Source: Spirochaetia bacterium
GTDB taxonomy: Bacteria > Spirochaetota > Spirochaetia > Treponematales > Breznakiellaceae
NCBI GenBank assembly: GCA_025997875.1
Contig: BNVE01000178.1
Coordinates: forward strand, 1-5,872
Length of the DNA stretch: 5,872 bases
Reading direction: 5' to 3'
This document shows, one piece after another, positions 1-4,808 of this stretch. The stretch's first letter is position 1. Every line of letters begins with the position of its first letter. Position numbers and translations under genes: made by a program. Below the pieces are notes generated by a model. That model was not told where the DNA came from. It searched no databases and saw only the letters and a program-made list of their open reading frames with translations.

Positions 1-86
1 GGCAATGAATCCGATTATACGTTCAGACGGAAGCCCGCGTTTTGCCATGATTACTACCATTGCAGGAGCGGTTCTTAATATTATTT
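1..86. repeat. Left arm of an 86-bp perfect inverted repeat (fold-back of the MATE gene)
   Basis: Bases 1-86 are the exact reverse complement of 515-600, and the match stops at 87 versus 514. Read on the plus strand, this arm encodes a MATE internal segment (QAMNPIIRSDGSPRF and on to LNII), so a second, oppositely oriented piece of the same gene enters from the left edge. The repeat runs into the window edge, so its true length is at least 86 bp. The spacer between the arms, 87-514, holds the last part of the MATE gene. Confidence 0.95.
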
Positions 87-1091
87 CACCCGTTCAATTT
101 TGTTTGCACCAAGATTATAACCAACAACAGGTATACAGCCGGCAGCCATACCAACAACAATAGCTATAACGATTTGGAAAAACTTCATTACAATTCCAAC
201 CACCGCCATCGGAATCTGTGCATATTGTTCTTGTCCAAAAATAACATCCAATGAACCATATTTTTTTATCATATTATTTATGGAAGCCATAGCGGCAACC
301 AACGAAATTTGTGATAATAAACTACAGATACCAAGTGGAAGAAATTTTGATATGAGATGTCCGCTTAATACAAAACTATTTTTCTGCAATTTAACAGCCT
401 TCATATTGCAAAGATAATGAATTGCAAATAGTGCCGTTACTATTTGTCCCAGGACAGTCGCAACAGCAGCACCCATCATACCCCATTTGAAAACAAATAT
501 GAAAATAGGGTCTAAAATAATATTAAGAACCGCTCCTGCAATGGTAGTAATCATGGCAAAACGCGGGCTTCCGTCTGAACGTATAATCGGATTCATTGCC
601 TGACCAAACATAAAAAACGGAATACCGGCGGCAATCCATATAAAGTATTCTTTTGATAAAGCAAACGTTTCTTCGTTGACTTTCCCTCCAAACAAAGTCA
701 GTATCGATTCCATGAAAATAAAATAGAGCGCGGTTAATATCACACTTGAAATAATTGTTAAAAAAACAGCATTTCCAATACTGTGATGCGCTTTTTCATG
801 TTGTTTTGCTCCGAGACTAATGCTGACAAATGCACACGCACCATCACCAATCATAACGGCGATTGCAAGTGCAACAACTGTGAGAGGAAACACAACGGTG
901 TTAGCGGCATTTCCATTTGATCCGAGGTAACTTGCATTTGCAATGAATATTTGGTCAACAATGTTATATAATGCGCCAACCAAAAGGGAAATAATACACG
1001 GTATGGAAAACTTTTTCATTAGTTTTCCAATCGGTTCAAGTGCAAGAAAGGCATTAGCATCGCCTTCCATTTTGTTAATAATAGGTTCCAT
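81..1091 (-). CDS. MATE family multidrug efflux transporter, 3' end lost
   Basis: An inner-membrane antiporter of the MATE (MatE) family, which exports drugs or toxic cations in exchange for Na+ or H+. It is a string of hydrophobic segments. Family-like signatures are visible: an N-terminal LVGALYNIVDQIFI (about residues 37-50), GDGACAFVSISLGAK (82-96), NPIIRSDGSPRFAM (167-180) followed by LNIILDPIFIF (189-199), and the start of the second half around SLLSQISLVAAMASIN (258-272). The ATG at 1091 is preceded by GGAGG at 1099-1103, 7 nt away. Complete relatives are about 440-460 residues with 12 membrane helices. Here only about 335 residues are genuine, ending in NLGANKIERV, because at 86/87 the sequence folds back and a TAA from the inverted arm (81-83) ends the frame. 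The last two or three helices are missing. The MepA-like subgroup is likely by sequence feel. The family call is firm; whether the gene is broken in the organism or only in the assembly is open. Confidence 0.9.
   Translation of the reverse strand: MEPIINKMEGDANAFLALEPIGKLMKKFSIPCIISLLVGALYNIVDQIFIANASYLGSNGNAANTVVFPLTVVALAIAVMIGDGACAFVSISLGAKQHEKAHHSIGNAVFLTIISSVILTALYFIFMESILTLFGGKVNEETFALSKEYFIWIAAGIPFFMFGQAMNPIIRSDGSPRFAMITTIAGAVLNIILDPIFIFVFKWGMMGAAVATVLGQIVTALFAIHYLCNMKAVKLQKNSFVLSGHLISKFLPLGICSLLSQISLVAAMASINNMIKKYGSLDVIFGQEQYAQIPMAVVGIVMKFFQIVIAIVVGMAAGCIPVVGYNLGANKIERVK
515..600. repeat. Right arm of the 86-bp inverted repeat, inside the MATE gene
   Basis: This is the intact genomic context of the repeat: it lies in frame inside the minus-strand MATE gene, covering about residues 165-193. 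Its inverted copy is at 1-86. Near the break both sides share a short GGGT a few bases from the point where the match ends (plus 508-511, and minus strand 91-88), a possible trace of microhomology. Confidence 0.95.
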
Positions 1092-1125
1092 AGACCTGCC
1101 TCCATAAAAGATTATGTGTAGGTCT
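1092..1125 (-). promoter_or_regulatory. Ribosome binding site of the MATE gene enclosed by an inverted repeat
   Basis: GGAGG (1099-1103, minus strand) sits 7 nt before the ATG. It lies inside a 6-bp inverted repeat, AGACCT (minus 1125-1120) and AGGTCT (minus 1097-1092), which ends right against the start codon. Folded in RNA, the site would be in the loop and partly shielded, so translational control is possible. The stem is short and this is inference. Confidence 0.5.
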
Positions 1126-1142
1126 GTTGATTGCAGAATAAC

Positions 1143-1186
1143 AAGCCATACACGTCAACTGGACTTACGTGTACACGCTATGGCTT
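1143..1186 (-). promoter_or_regulatory. Compound inverted repeat in the MATE leader (operator or RNA hairpin)
   Basis: Outer arms AAGCCATA (1143-1150) and TATGGCTT (1179-1186) are perfect complements. Inside lie TACACGT (1149-1155) and ACGTGTA (1167-1173), and next to them a perfect 10-bp palindrome CGTGTACACG (1168-1177). It falls about 20-60 nt downstream of the predicted start point of the MATE transcript. It could be the operator of a drug-responsive repressor or an RNA hairpin. No regulator gene is in the window, and I do not recognise a known riboswitch. Confidence 0.55.
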
Positions 1187-1209
1187 CCACTACTCGTTGT
1201 ATTATTTAT

Positions 1210-1238
1210 ATAATAATATACTCAAAATTTTTTGTCAA
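1210..1238 (-). promoter_or_regulatory. Sigma-70-type promoter of the MATE gene
   Basis: On the minus strand, -35 TTGACA (1238-1233) and -10 TATTAT (1215-1210) are separated by 17 bp, near consensus. Transcription would begin near 1203 and give a leader of about 110 nt that contains both inverted repeats upstream of the gene. Confidence 0.65.
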
Positions 1239-1255
1239 GTGCCTTTTTTCGAAGC

Positions 1256-1273
1256 GGCGGCATGGATGCCGCC
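1256..1273. repeat. GC-rich perfect hairpin
   Basis: GGCGGCAT (1256-1263) and ATGCCGCC (1266-1273) are exact complements with two bases between. It stands out from the AT-rich surroundings just upstream of the MATE promoter. No T run follows directly on either strand, so it is not a standard terminator. Confidence 0.6.
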
Positions 1274-1394
1274 GACCCGAACCATTTTAGGTTTTTTATT
1301 GCTTACATATATATCTGTTTATACAATAATTAGGGCAAAAAAGAATTTCGCCTAACAACAAATAGACGAACATTCTTTCATCTAATGACTTAAA

Positions 1395-1423
1395 ATTATG
1401 ACATAAATGAAATCTTTAGTCAA
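1395..1423 (-). promoter_or_regulatory. Possible minus-strand promoter with no obvious gene
   Basis: TTGACT (minus 1423-1418) and CATAAT (minus 1400-1395) are 17 bp apart. Downstream, before the MATE promoter, there is only a tiny frame of nine codons from an ATG on the minus strand near 1381. In AT-rich DNA such matches occur by chance. Confidence 0.3.
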
Positions 1424-1608
1424 CCCCAAATGAAAAAGAGCCATCCAAAAACCACATAACCCCCAATCTGATACCATACAGGTGGGGCATCCAATCAAAT
1501 ACTCGGACAACAGAGAGCCTTGGGACTGGTTCCGGCAGGGGTGCTCCTCCTTTTGGATGTCCAATCTACACTATTATGCCATAGGATACTTTTTTTTTCA
1601 ATATATCC

Positions 1609-1638
1609 TTGTCAAAAGTCCCTGTTTTTTGTTAAGAT
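1609..1638 (+). promoter_or_regulatory. Weak candidate promoter of the DUF2158-like gene
   Basis: TTGTCA (1609-1614) and TAAGAT (1633-1638) with an 18-bp spacer lie about 25 bp before the start codon of the next gene. Both boxes deviate from consensus. The same bases read on the other strand contain TTGACA (1615-1610). Confidence 0.3.
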
Positions 1639-1662
1639 TTTCCACATATAAAGGAGCAAATA

Positions 1663-1935
1663 ATGAGTGTTAGAGCAACGGAACGGCTGATTGGGGATGT
1701 GGTAGTGGCATCCGGGCTTGCTAATAGCCCCAAGATGGTGGTTCAGACAGTCGATATTGAGGCCAAGCTGGTGACCGCCGTATGGTTTTCCGATGACCAT
1801 AAGGGTCAGATAGCGGTATTTCCGGCCAGCGCCATTGACAGGTGGGAGGCTCCGGTAGCCCCGGTCAAGAAGGCTGGTCAGGCGAAGGCGGCGGTGGCGA
1901 AGAAGCCAGCGGGCAGGAAACCGGGGACGAAGTAG
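1663..1935 (+). CDS. YodC/DUF2158-like small protein with a Lys/Ala/Pro-rich tail
   Basis: A 90-residue protein. Residues 8-61 (RLIGDVVVASG, then SPKMVV, then AVWF, then FPASAIDRW) follow the pattern of the small YodC/DUF2158 family: a GDVV start, a G/S-P-x-M motif, a tryptophan strand and a closing FPxxxL/I-like strand. The molecular role of that family is not well established. Residues 62-90 form a low-complexity tail of K, A, P and G like histone-H1-type or nucleic-acid-binding tails, uncommon for the family and possibly DNA- or RNA-binding. AAGGAG at 1651-1656 lies 6 nt before ATG 1663. Base composition is clearly richer in G and C than the flanks and than the genes after 2359, a hint of different origin. 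It stands alone; the next signal downstream is a terminator about 210 bp on. The gene is firm, the family assignment moderate. Confidence 0.8.
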   Translation: MSVRATERLIGDVVVASGLANSPKMVVQTVDIEAKLVTAVWFSDDHKGQIAVFPASAIDRWEAPVAPVKKAGQAKAAVAKKPAGRKPGTK

Positions 1936-2143
1936 TCTCAGGTTAAGGTCTGGACTTACCCCGGTTTATGGTGAATTATCTGACGACCACCAAGCCAAGA
2001 AGGAAGTGGATAAAAGCAAAATGGCCCGTATGGTCCATTTTGAAATGAGATAGCCATTATGGATCTAAAAGGGGGCTGGTGGAGCGCCATTTTGACGCTT
2101 GACTACCTTTTATCCGGTCGCCCGCACCACTTGCTATGATAAT
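1936..2143. other. Non-coding 3' region of the DUF2158-like gene with inverted repeats
   Basis: No gene is seen. Two structures are visible: a hairpin CAAAATGG (2017-2024) / CCATTTTG (2035-2042), and a long-range 9-bp inverted repeat GGATAAAAG (2008-2016) / CTTTTATCC (2107-2115). CCATTTTGA also occurs twice. The 14-base word GAAGTGGATAAAAG at 2003-2016 recurs exactly at 3315-3328 in the hairpin array before the three-gene set, linking the two non-coding regions. Confidence 0.5.
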
Positions 2144-2183
2144 AAAAAAGTCAGCAGACTAAAACAAGTCTGCTGACTTTTTT
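2144..2183 (+). terminator. Strong intrinsic terminator, bidirectional
   Basis: A perfect 17-bp stem (2144-2160 with 2167-2183) with loop AAAACA. The core GTCAGCAGACT pairs with AGTCTGCTGAC and is flanked by A6 on the left and T6 on the right, so it can stop transcription from both sides. It would end the message of the gene at 1663-1935. Confidence 0.9.
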
Positions 2184-2244
2184 ATGGATTTACGACTTCT
2201 GGTGAGCGCATCTCGGCATCCCTATTTTTCCAAGAAATCCGGTC

Positions 2245-2264
2245 AAGTGGTGCCCGCACCACTT
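2245..2264. repeat. Perfect 9-bp hairpin AAGTGGTGC / GCACCACTT
   Basis: Arms 2245-2253 and 2256-2264, with two bases between. It lies just before the second terminator. The corresponding place in the first copy (2119-2131) has only the right arm. The GTGGT/ACCAC core recurs in hairpins near 3211-3232 and 5432-5448. Confidence 0.6.
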
Positions 2265-2270
2265 TGTAGG

Positions 2271-2308
2271 AAAAGTCAGCAGACTTGCCTTGGTCTGCTG
2301 ACTTTTTT
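2271..2308 (-). terminator. Second copy of the terminator, between convergent genes
   Basis: Stem 2271-2284 with 2293-2306 (14 bp, core GTCAGCAGAC / GTCTGCTGAC), loop TTGCCTTG, with T6 on the plus side and T4 on the minus side. It lies 50 bp past the stop of the minus-strand zinc-ribbon gene and probably serves it; it also works for plus-strand read-through. Confidence 0.85.
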
Positions 2309-2358
2309 GTTTAAAACTTCTGGTGGCAATAATTCTACAAATTAGCATCTGTCACTTC

Positions 2359-2763
2359 TTATTCAATTTTTTCCGTATAGACGAAATAACCACCATGCCG
2401 ATGTTGCCTCCTATAAGCCTTATATCTTACTCCTTTTGGAAATAGTTGTTGATAAATGATGCGGCAGGTATAGTATAGCCACTCACCTATTTCGGGGTTC
2501 TTAATCTTTTCAAATAATAATTTTGCAGTAGGATACGAAACTTCTAATTCATTTTTTATTTGAATTATTGTTAGATTTTTTCTTTCCTGAATAATCATAA
2601 AGAACAGCAGGAACCATTTATCTAATGGAATACGAGTTTTATCCATTATAGTCCCCGCCGTTAAAGATTCCTGATGACCGCATTTTCTACACTCTATTAT
2701 GTGTCGCTTATAGATTTTGTAATATTCTTGATTACCACATTTTGAACAGATAATGTGATACAA
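2359..2763 (-). CDS. IS1595-type transposase N-terminal region (zinc ribbon plus HTH), no DDE domain
   Basis: Resembles the front part of IS1595/ISXO2-family transposases, the DNA-binding part. A four-cysteine zinc ribbon is visible (CSKCG at 7-11, CRKCG at 25-29), then GTIMDKTRIPLDKWFLLFFMI (37-57; compare the family pattern GTIFxxTxxPLxKWF), then a helix-turn-helix-like IIQIKNELEVSYPTAKLLFEKI (66-87). The family continues with a DDE nuclease domain to about 300 residues; here the protein ends at 134 with a basic tail (GVRYKAYRRQHRHGG), so the catalytic part is absent. The start shown is TTG, without a good ribosome site, and is doubtful. The frame stays open and protein-like upstream to 2913 (ISNGRWTLPKKIPLEEFK and on), with GGGAGGGG (2886-2879) before an ATT codon at 2871, which would give 170 residues. 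Either a decayed insertion-sequence gene or a free-standing DNA-binding protein. No terminal inverted repeats were found. Confidence 0.7.
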   Translation of the reverse strand: MYHIICSKCGNQEYYKIYKRHIIECRKCGHQESLTAGTIMDKTRIPLDKWFLLFFMIIQERKNLTIIQIKNELEVSYPTAKLLFEKIKNPEIGEWLYYTCRIIYQQLFPKGVRYKAYRRQHRHGGYFVYTEKIE

Positions 2764-2888
2764 TGGATGATACTCGAATAAAAGGTCAAACCACTCATCA
2801 TTCGTGAGATTTCTTGACTTAAACTCCTCTAATGGAATCTTCTTTGGTAAAGTCCAACGACCGTTGCTAATAGTGTAACCCCTCCCGT

Positions 2889-2917
2889 ATCCTACTACAA
2901 GCCAATTTTCTTGTCAA
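2889..2917 (-). promoter_or_regulatory. Promoter of the zinc-ribbon gene
   Basis: On the minus strand TTGACA (2917-2912) and TAGGAT (2894-2889) have a 17-bp spacer. Transcription would start near 2882, on or beside the GGGAGGGG sequence, leaving almost no leader before the ATT codon at 2871. The upstream GGGGAT next to TTGACA resembles GGGACT before the TTGACA at 1615-1610 and GGCAC before the MATE -35. Confidence 0.55.
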
Positions 2918-2934
2918 ATCCCCCTGTGCTAACT

Positions 2935-3080
2935 TTAATATTTATATGCTTATTATTCATATAGGTATAATAGGTATATAGCGTAATTTATTGTATTATA
3001 TAGAATTAAAATCTTTTATTTTTCTTCAGAAAATCTCAAAAAAATGCTTTCTAAAAAAGGTATAGGGGTAAAGAAAAAAA
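2935..3080. other. Very AT-rich intergenic segment
   Basis: Almost all A and T, with stuttering words such as AGGTATAATAGGTATATAG (2963-2981) and a TATATG / CATATA inverted repeat near 2943-2963. Several TATAAT-like boxes occur, but none has a clear -35 partner. It separates the divergent promoter of the zinc-ribbon gene from the hairpin array. It could hold the promoter of the three-gene set or be an easily melted origin segment. Confidence 0.45.
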
Positions 3081-3325
3081 TAAAGTGGTCGCCTCCACTA
3101 TAAAAAGTCCAGTTGTAGCCAGCGGTTTGTTGATAACCACTATAAAAAAATCAACAGCGGTCGGTCGCCCGCTAAAACAAACCACCGCCGGTGCAGTGGC
3201 GTTAAAACACAAGTGGTTTTTAATCACCACTTAAAAGATTTGATTATAGTGGTCGTGGAAGCCACGATAAATAACCAGTCCATATTTTTGATAAAAAACA
3301 AAACAGATTATCCAGAAGTGGATAA
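3081..3325. repeat. Array of short hairpins, each followed by an A-rich TAAAA-like tail
   Basis: Successive hairpins: AGTGG/CCACT (3084-3099) then TATAAAAAG; GTTGAT/ATCAAC (3129-3155); AGCGG/CCGCT (3156-3173) then AAAAC; CGCC/GGCG (3186-3201) then TTAAAAC; AAGTGGT/ACCACTT (3211-3232) then AAAAG; TCGTGG/CCACGA (3253-3267) then TAAATAACC; TTATCCA/TGGATAA (3308-3325) then AAAG. CCACTATAAAAA occurs twice (3095 and 3137), and CGGTCGCCCGC (3162-3172) recurs at 2115-2125. The array lies upstream of the three-gene set. It could be a structured leader RNA, an independent RNA, protein-binding iterons or a replication origin. No known RNA family is recognised. Confidence 0.6.
3124..3183 (+). ncRNA. Possible three-way junction within the hairpin array
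   Basis: GGTTTGT (3124-3130) pairs with ACAAACC (3177-3183) and encloses two adjoining hairpins, TGAT/ATCA (3131-3153, extendable) and AGCGG/CCGCT (3156-3173). Nested complementarity of this kind suggests an RNA fold rather than isolated palindromes. The stems are short and the region AT-rich, so chance is not excluded. Confidence 0.35.
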
Positions 3326-3411
3326 AAGTCTGTGGCGTTATATTGTTGGACGAATAGGCTCGTGGCGAAAAATAAATCCGACAAACAATCTTTTCTTATG
3401 GAGGTTTATCT

Positions 3412-3762
3412 ATGATTGATAAGCGGCTCAAACCCGTGTTAATTAAGTTTCAGCGTGCTGGTCAGTTTGAAGATGCTGAGTTGTTTCAAACGATCAAGGA
3501 TTTCTATGACAAATACGCCACTCAATTAACTTATCCAGACTATCATCACTTTCGTGGTGTGATTACCAAGAGAGCATTAGCATATAATTGTTTGGTCTTT
3601 AGCCGAATACTTGGAATGTTAAAGTTTGTCAGACGAGAATGGTTACTGCCGGAAGAGTTCTCTGGTGATGATTTAAAAACACTTGCTGAAATTGGTTTCT
3701 TTATTAAGCGGAACGCACTGAACCGGAAAACCGGCAGTCAAGCACCGCTTTGGACAATATGA
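3412..3762 (+). CDS. Unknown 116-aa protein, first gene of the three-gene set
   Basis: I do not recognise this protein. It is basic and looks mainly helical, with aromatic clusters (FQRAGQFEDAELFQTIKDFYDKY at 13-35, YPDYHHFRG at 41-49) and a middle region RALAYNCLVFSRILGMLKFVRREWLLP. No signal peptide, membrane segment or metal-binding motif is seen. The start is well supported: GGAGG at 3400-3404, 7 nt before ATG 3412, behind the hairpin-rich leader. Its stop TGA (3760-3762) overlaps the ATG of the next gene as ATGA, so the two are probably translationally coupled. The last residues (NRKTGSQAPLWTI) lie where the next frame is already open. Confidence 0.75.
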   Translation: MIDKRLKPVLIKFQRAGQFEDAELFQTIKDFYDKYATQLTYPDYHHFRGVITKRALAYNCLVFSRILGMLKFVRREWLLPEEFSGDDLKTLAEIGFFIKRNALNRKTGSQAPLWTI

Positions 3763-4751
3763 TGGAAAAAACCATTATTGAAAATGCAGTAAAACTGCAT
3801 CGGCTCACGCACAACGGAAAGTGCGATGAAAAAAAACAGAAAGCGATTAAAGCGGAAGTGACAAAGCTGACTAAAAACTTTGACATTAAAAGTTTCCGTT
3901 CCGCTATTACGCTTGATGAACTGGTTCAAGCTCATGTCATTGACAGCATGAAACCAGAAGAAATGGATGATGCTGTAAAGCGTCTATTTATGATTAAGTC
4001 ATACTCAGCGGAACAGACCAGAGATATGACTTTATGTGCTATTTGGGATAATGCTGCTGACTTGGCTTATGGCGCTAAAACGGACCATAATTTAGAATGG
4101 TGGCAAATCAGGGAACATCTCAAAAAGAACAAGCCGCTTGATGATGTTAAAAAAGCACCCAAGTACCTTGCTCTTGCCGAGCAGTTTTCTGCCGCTTTGA
4201 CTAACACTGATGCTGACAAGCCGCCGGTTCCAGATGATTTGGTAGAACAAATCATCAAAATCACCGATAATCCTGATGCAGCACATGAAGTCAAAGAATT
4301 AAGACTTTATTTTACCGATGGTCTTCCACAAAAGCTGGAAAGCGAAAAGCAACGGAAAGCGGTTCTTGCTGAACTGAGCAAACAACAAGCCGAGAATAAC
4401 GCCGCTATGCAACGCCTCTTGGAAATCGAAGCCGTCAAGAAGCAAGACCCGGCTTATGTTGAAGACCTGCGCATCACGAAGCTTCTTAATCTTATTAATT
4501 GCGACATTAATCACATAAATATCAACATTGATGCAATTAAGCATTCTTTTTCTTCTATTGAAGAGAAGCGTAAGCAGTTACCCGCTAACTATCAAGATGA
4601 AATCAGTAAGAAGATTTCATCCGCTATCAGCAACTTTAAGTCGGCTTTGACTGATGTTGAAGATGGTAAAATGGAAGTCAGCAGTGCTAATAACGCCATG
4701 TTGCAAGTCGCTAATGATTATGCTTCTTTTCCTACGGAAAAGACTGCATAA
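3759..4751 (+). CDS. Unknown ~330-aa alpha-helical protein, second gene of the set
   Basis: I do not recognise this protein. It is rich in charged residues and Ala/Leu/Lys/Glu and almost wholly helical by eye, with likely coiled-coil segments in the second half (around EVKELRLYFTDGLPQKLESE, then KQQAENNAAMQRLLEIEAV, and the C-terminal SFSSIEEKRKQLPANYQDE). An Asn/Ile-rich stretch LLNLINCDINHININID is in between. No signal peptide or membrane helix, so cytoplasmic, perhaps structural or a scaffold or partner. Start choice: ATG 3759 overlaps the upstream stop as ATGA; ATG 3762 or TTG 3750 are possible. No Shine-Dalgarno is visible before any of them, so it probably depends on ribosomes finishing the first gene. 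The downstream gene follows after 57 bp containing a 9-bp hairpin. Confidence 0.8.
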   Translation: MMEKTIIENAVKLHRLTHNGKCDEKKQKAIKAEVTKLTKNFDIKSFRSAITLDELVQAHVIDSMKPEEMDDAVKRLFMIKSYSAEQTRDMTLCAIWDNAADLAYGAKTDHNLEWWQIREHLKKNKPLDDVKKAPKYLALAEQFSAALTNTDADKPPVPDDLVEQIIKITDNPDAAHEVKELRLYFTDGLPQKLESEKQRKAVLAELSKQQAENNAAMQRLLEIEAVKKQDPAYVEDLRITKLLNLINCDINHININIDAIKHSFSSIEEKRKQLPANYQDEISKKISSAISNFKSALTDVEDGKMEVSSANNAMLQVANDYASFPTEKTA

Positions 4752-4765
4752 ATAACCCGAACTTG

Positions 4766-4790
4766 GCCGGTAGTAATCAAAACTACCGGC
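4766..4790 (+). other. Intergenic 9-bp hairpin between second and third genes
   Basis: GCCGGTAGT (4766-4774) and ACTACCGGC (4782-4790) form a perfect stem with loop AATCAAA. No U run follows (TCTTAAC, then GGAGG), so it is not a full terminator. It may be an mRNA processing or stability element, or may lower expression of the third gene. Confidence 0.6.
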
Positions 4791-4808
4791 TCTTAACGGA
4801 GGTCGCTA

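Larger units (their letters stand above)
1239..1662. other. Intergenic stretch without a convincing gene
   Basis: No reading frame here has both a ribosome site and protein-like composition. It holds a GC-rich perfect hairpin (1256-1273), a possible minus-strand promoter (1395-1423), a 9-bp inverted repeat CATCCAAAA (1442-1450) with TTTTGGATG (1551-1559) enclosing about 100 nt of higher GC, and nine T in a row at 1590-1598. On the minus strand the right-hand closing arm of the 1442-1559 fold is followed within a few bases by TTTTT, as in a small RNA, but I recognise no known family. Confidence 0.5.
2112..2325. repeat. Tandem duplication (~125 bp period) carrying two terminators
   Basis: Copy one (2112-2204) and copy two (2237-2325) share the same ordered blocks: ATCCGGTC (2112 and 2237), CCCGCACCACTT, the terminator stem GTCAGCAGACT (2150 and 2275), TCTGCTGACTTTTTT, and ACTTCTGGTG (2195 and 2316). 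The offset is 121-125 bp. The linking DNA between blocks has diverged, so the duplication is not recent, or the blocks are conserved by selection. Copy two has an insertion that turns its ACCACTT block into a full hairpin. Confidence 0.8.

Noticed and set aside
1092..1203. Known riboswitch upstream of the efflux gene (for example a guanidine or other cation-sensing class)
   Set aside because: None of the conserved sequence cores I know are present; only inverted repeats are visible.
1131..1355. Plus-strand frame of 74 codons over the MATE leader and promoter
   Set aside because: It covers the promoter and inverted repeats of the opposite-strand gene, has no ribosome site and no protein-like pattern.
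1382..1564. Minus-strand frame of 60 codons with Cys/Trp-rich translation
   Set aside because: TTG start, no family resemblance; the sequence is better explained by the inverted repeat and possible RNA.
2100..2917. Complete insertion sequence around the transposase-like gene
   Set aside because: No terminal inverted repeats with matching target duplications could be found, and the DDE domain is absent.
3081..3325. CRISPR array
   Set aside because: Hairpins differ in sequence and spacing; there are no direct repeats of constant length with unique spacers and no cas genes.
3213..3419. A 68-codon plus-strand frame (GTG start) running into the first gene of the set
   Set aside because: It begins inside a hairpin, has no ribosome site and is built largely from the hairpin array. 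The strong GGAGG at 3400-3404 belongs to ATG 3412 in another frame.
3700..3770. Programmed or sequencing frameshift joining the first two unknown genes
   Set aside because: No slippery heptamer is seen in the 3708-3762 overlap, and the ATGA junction is a normal coupled start.
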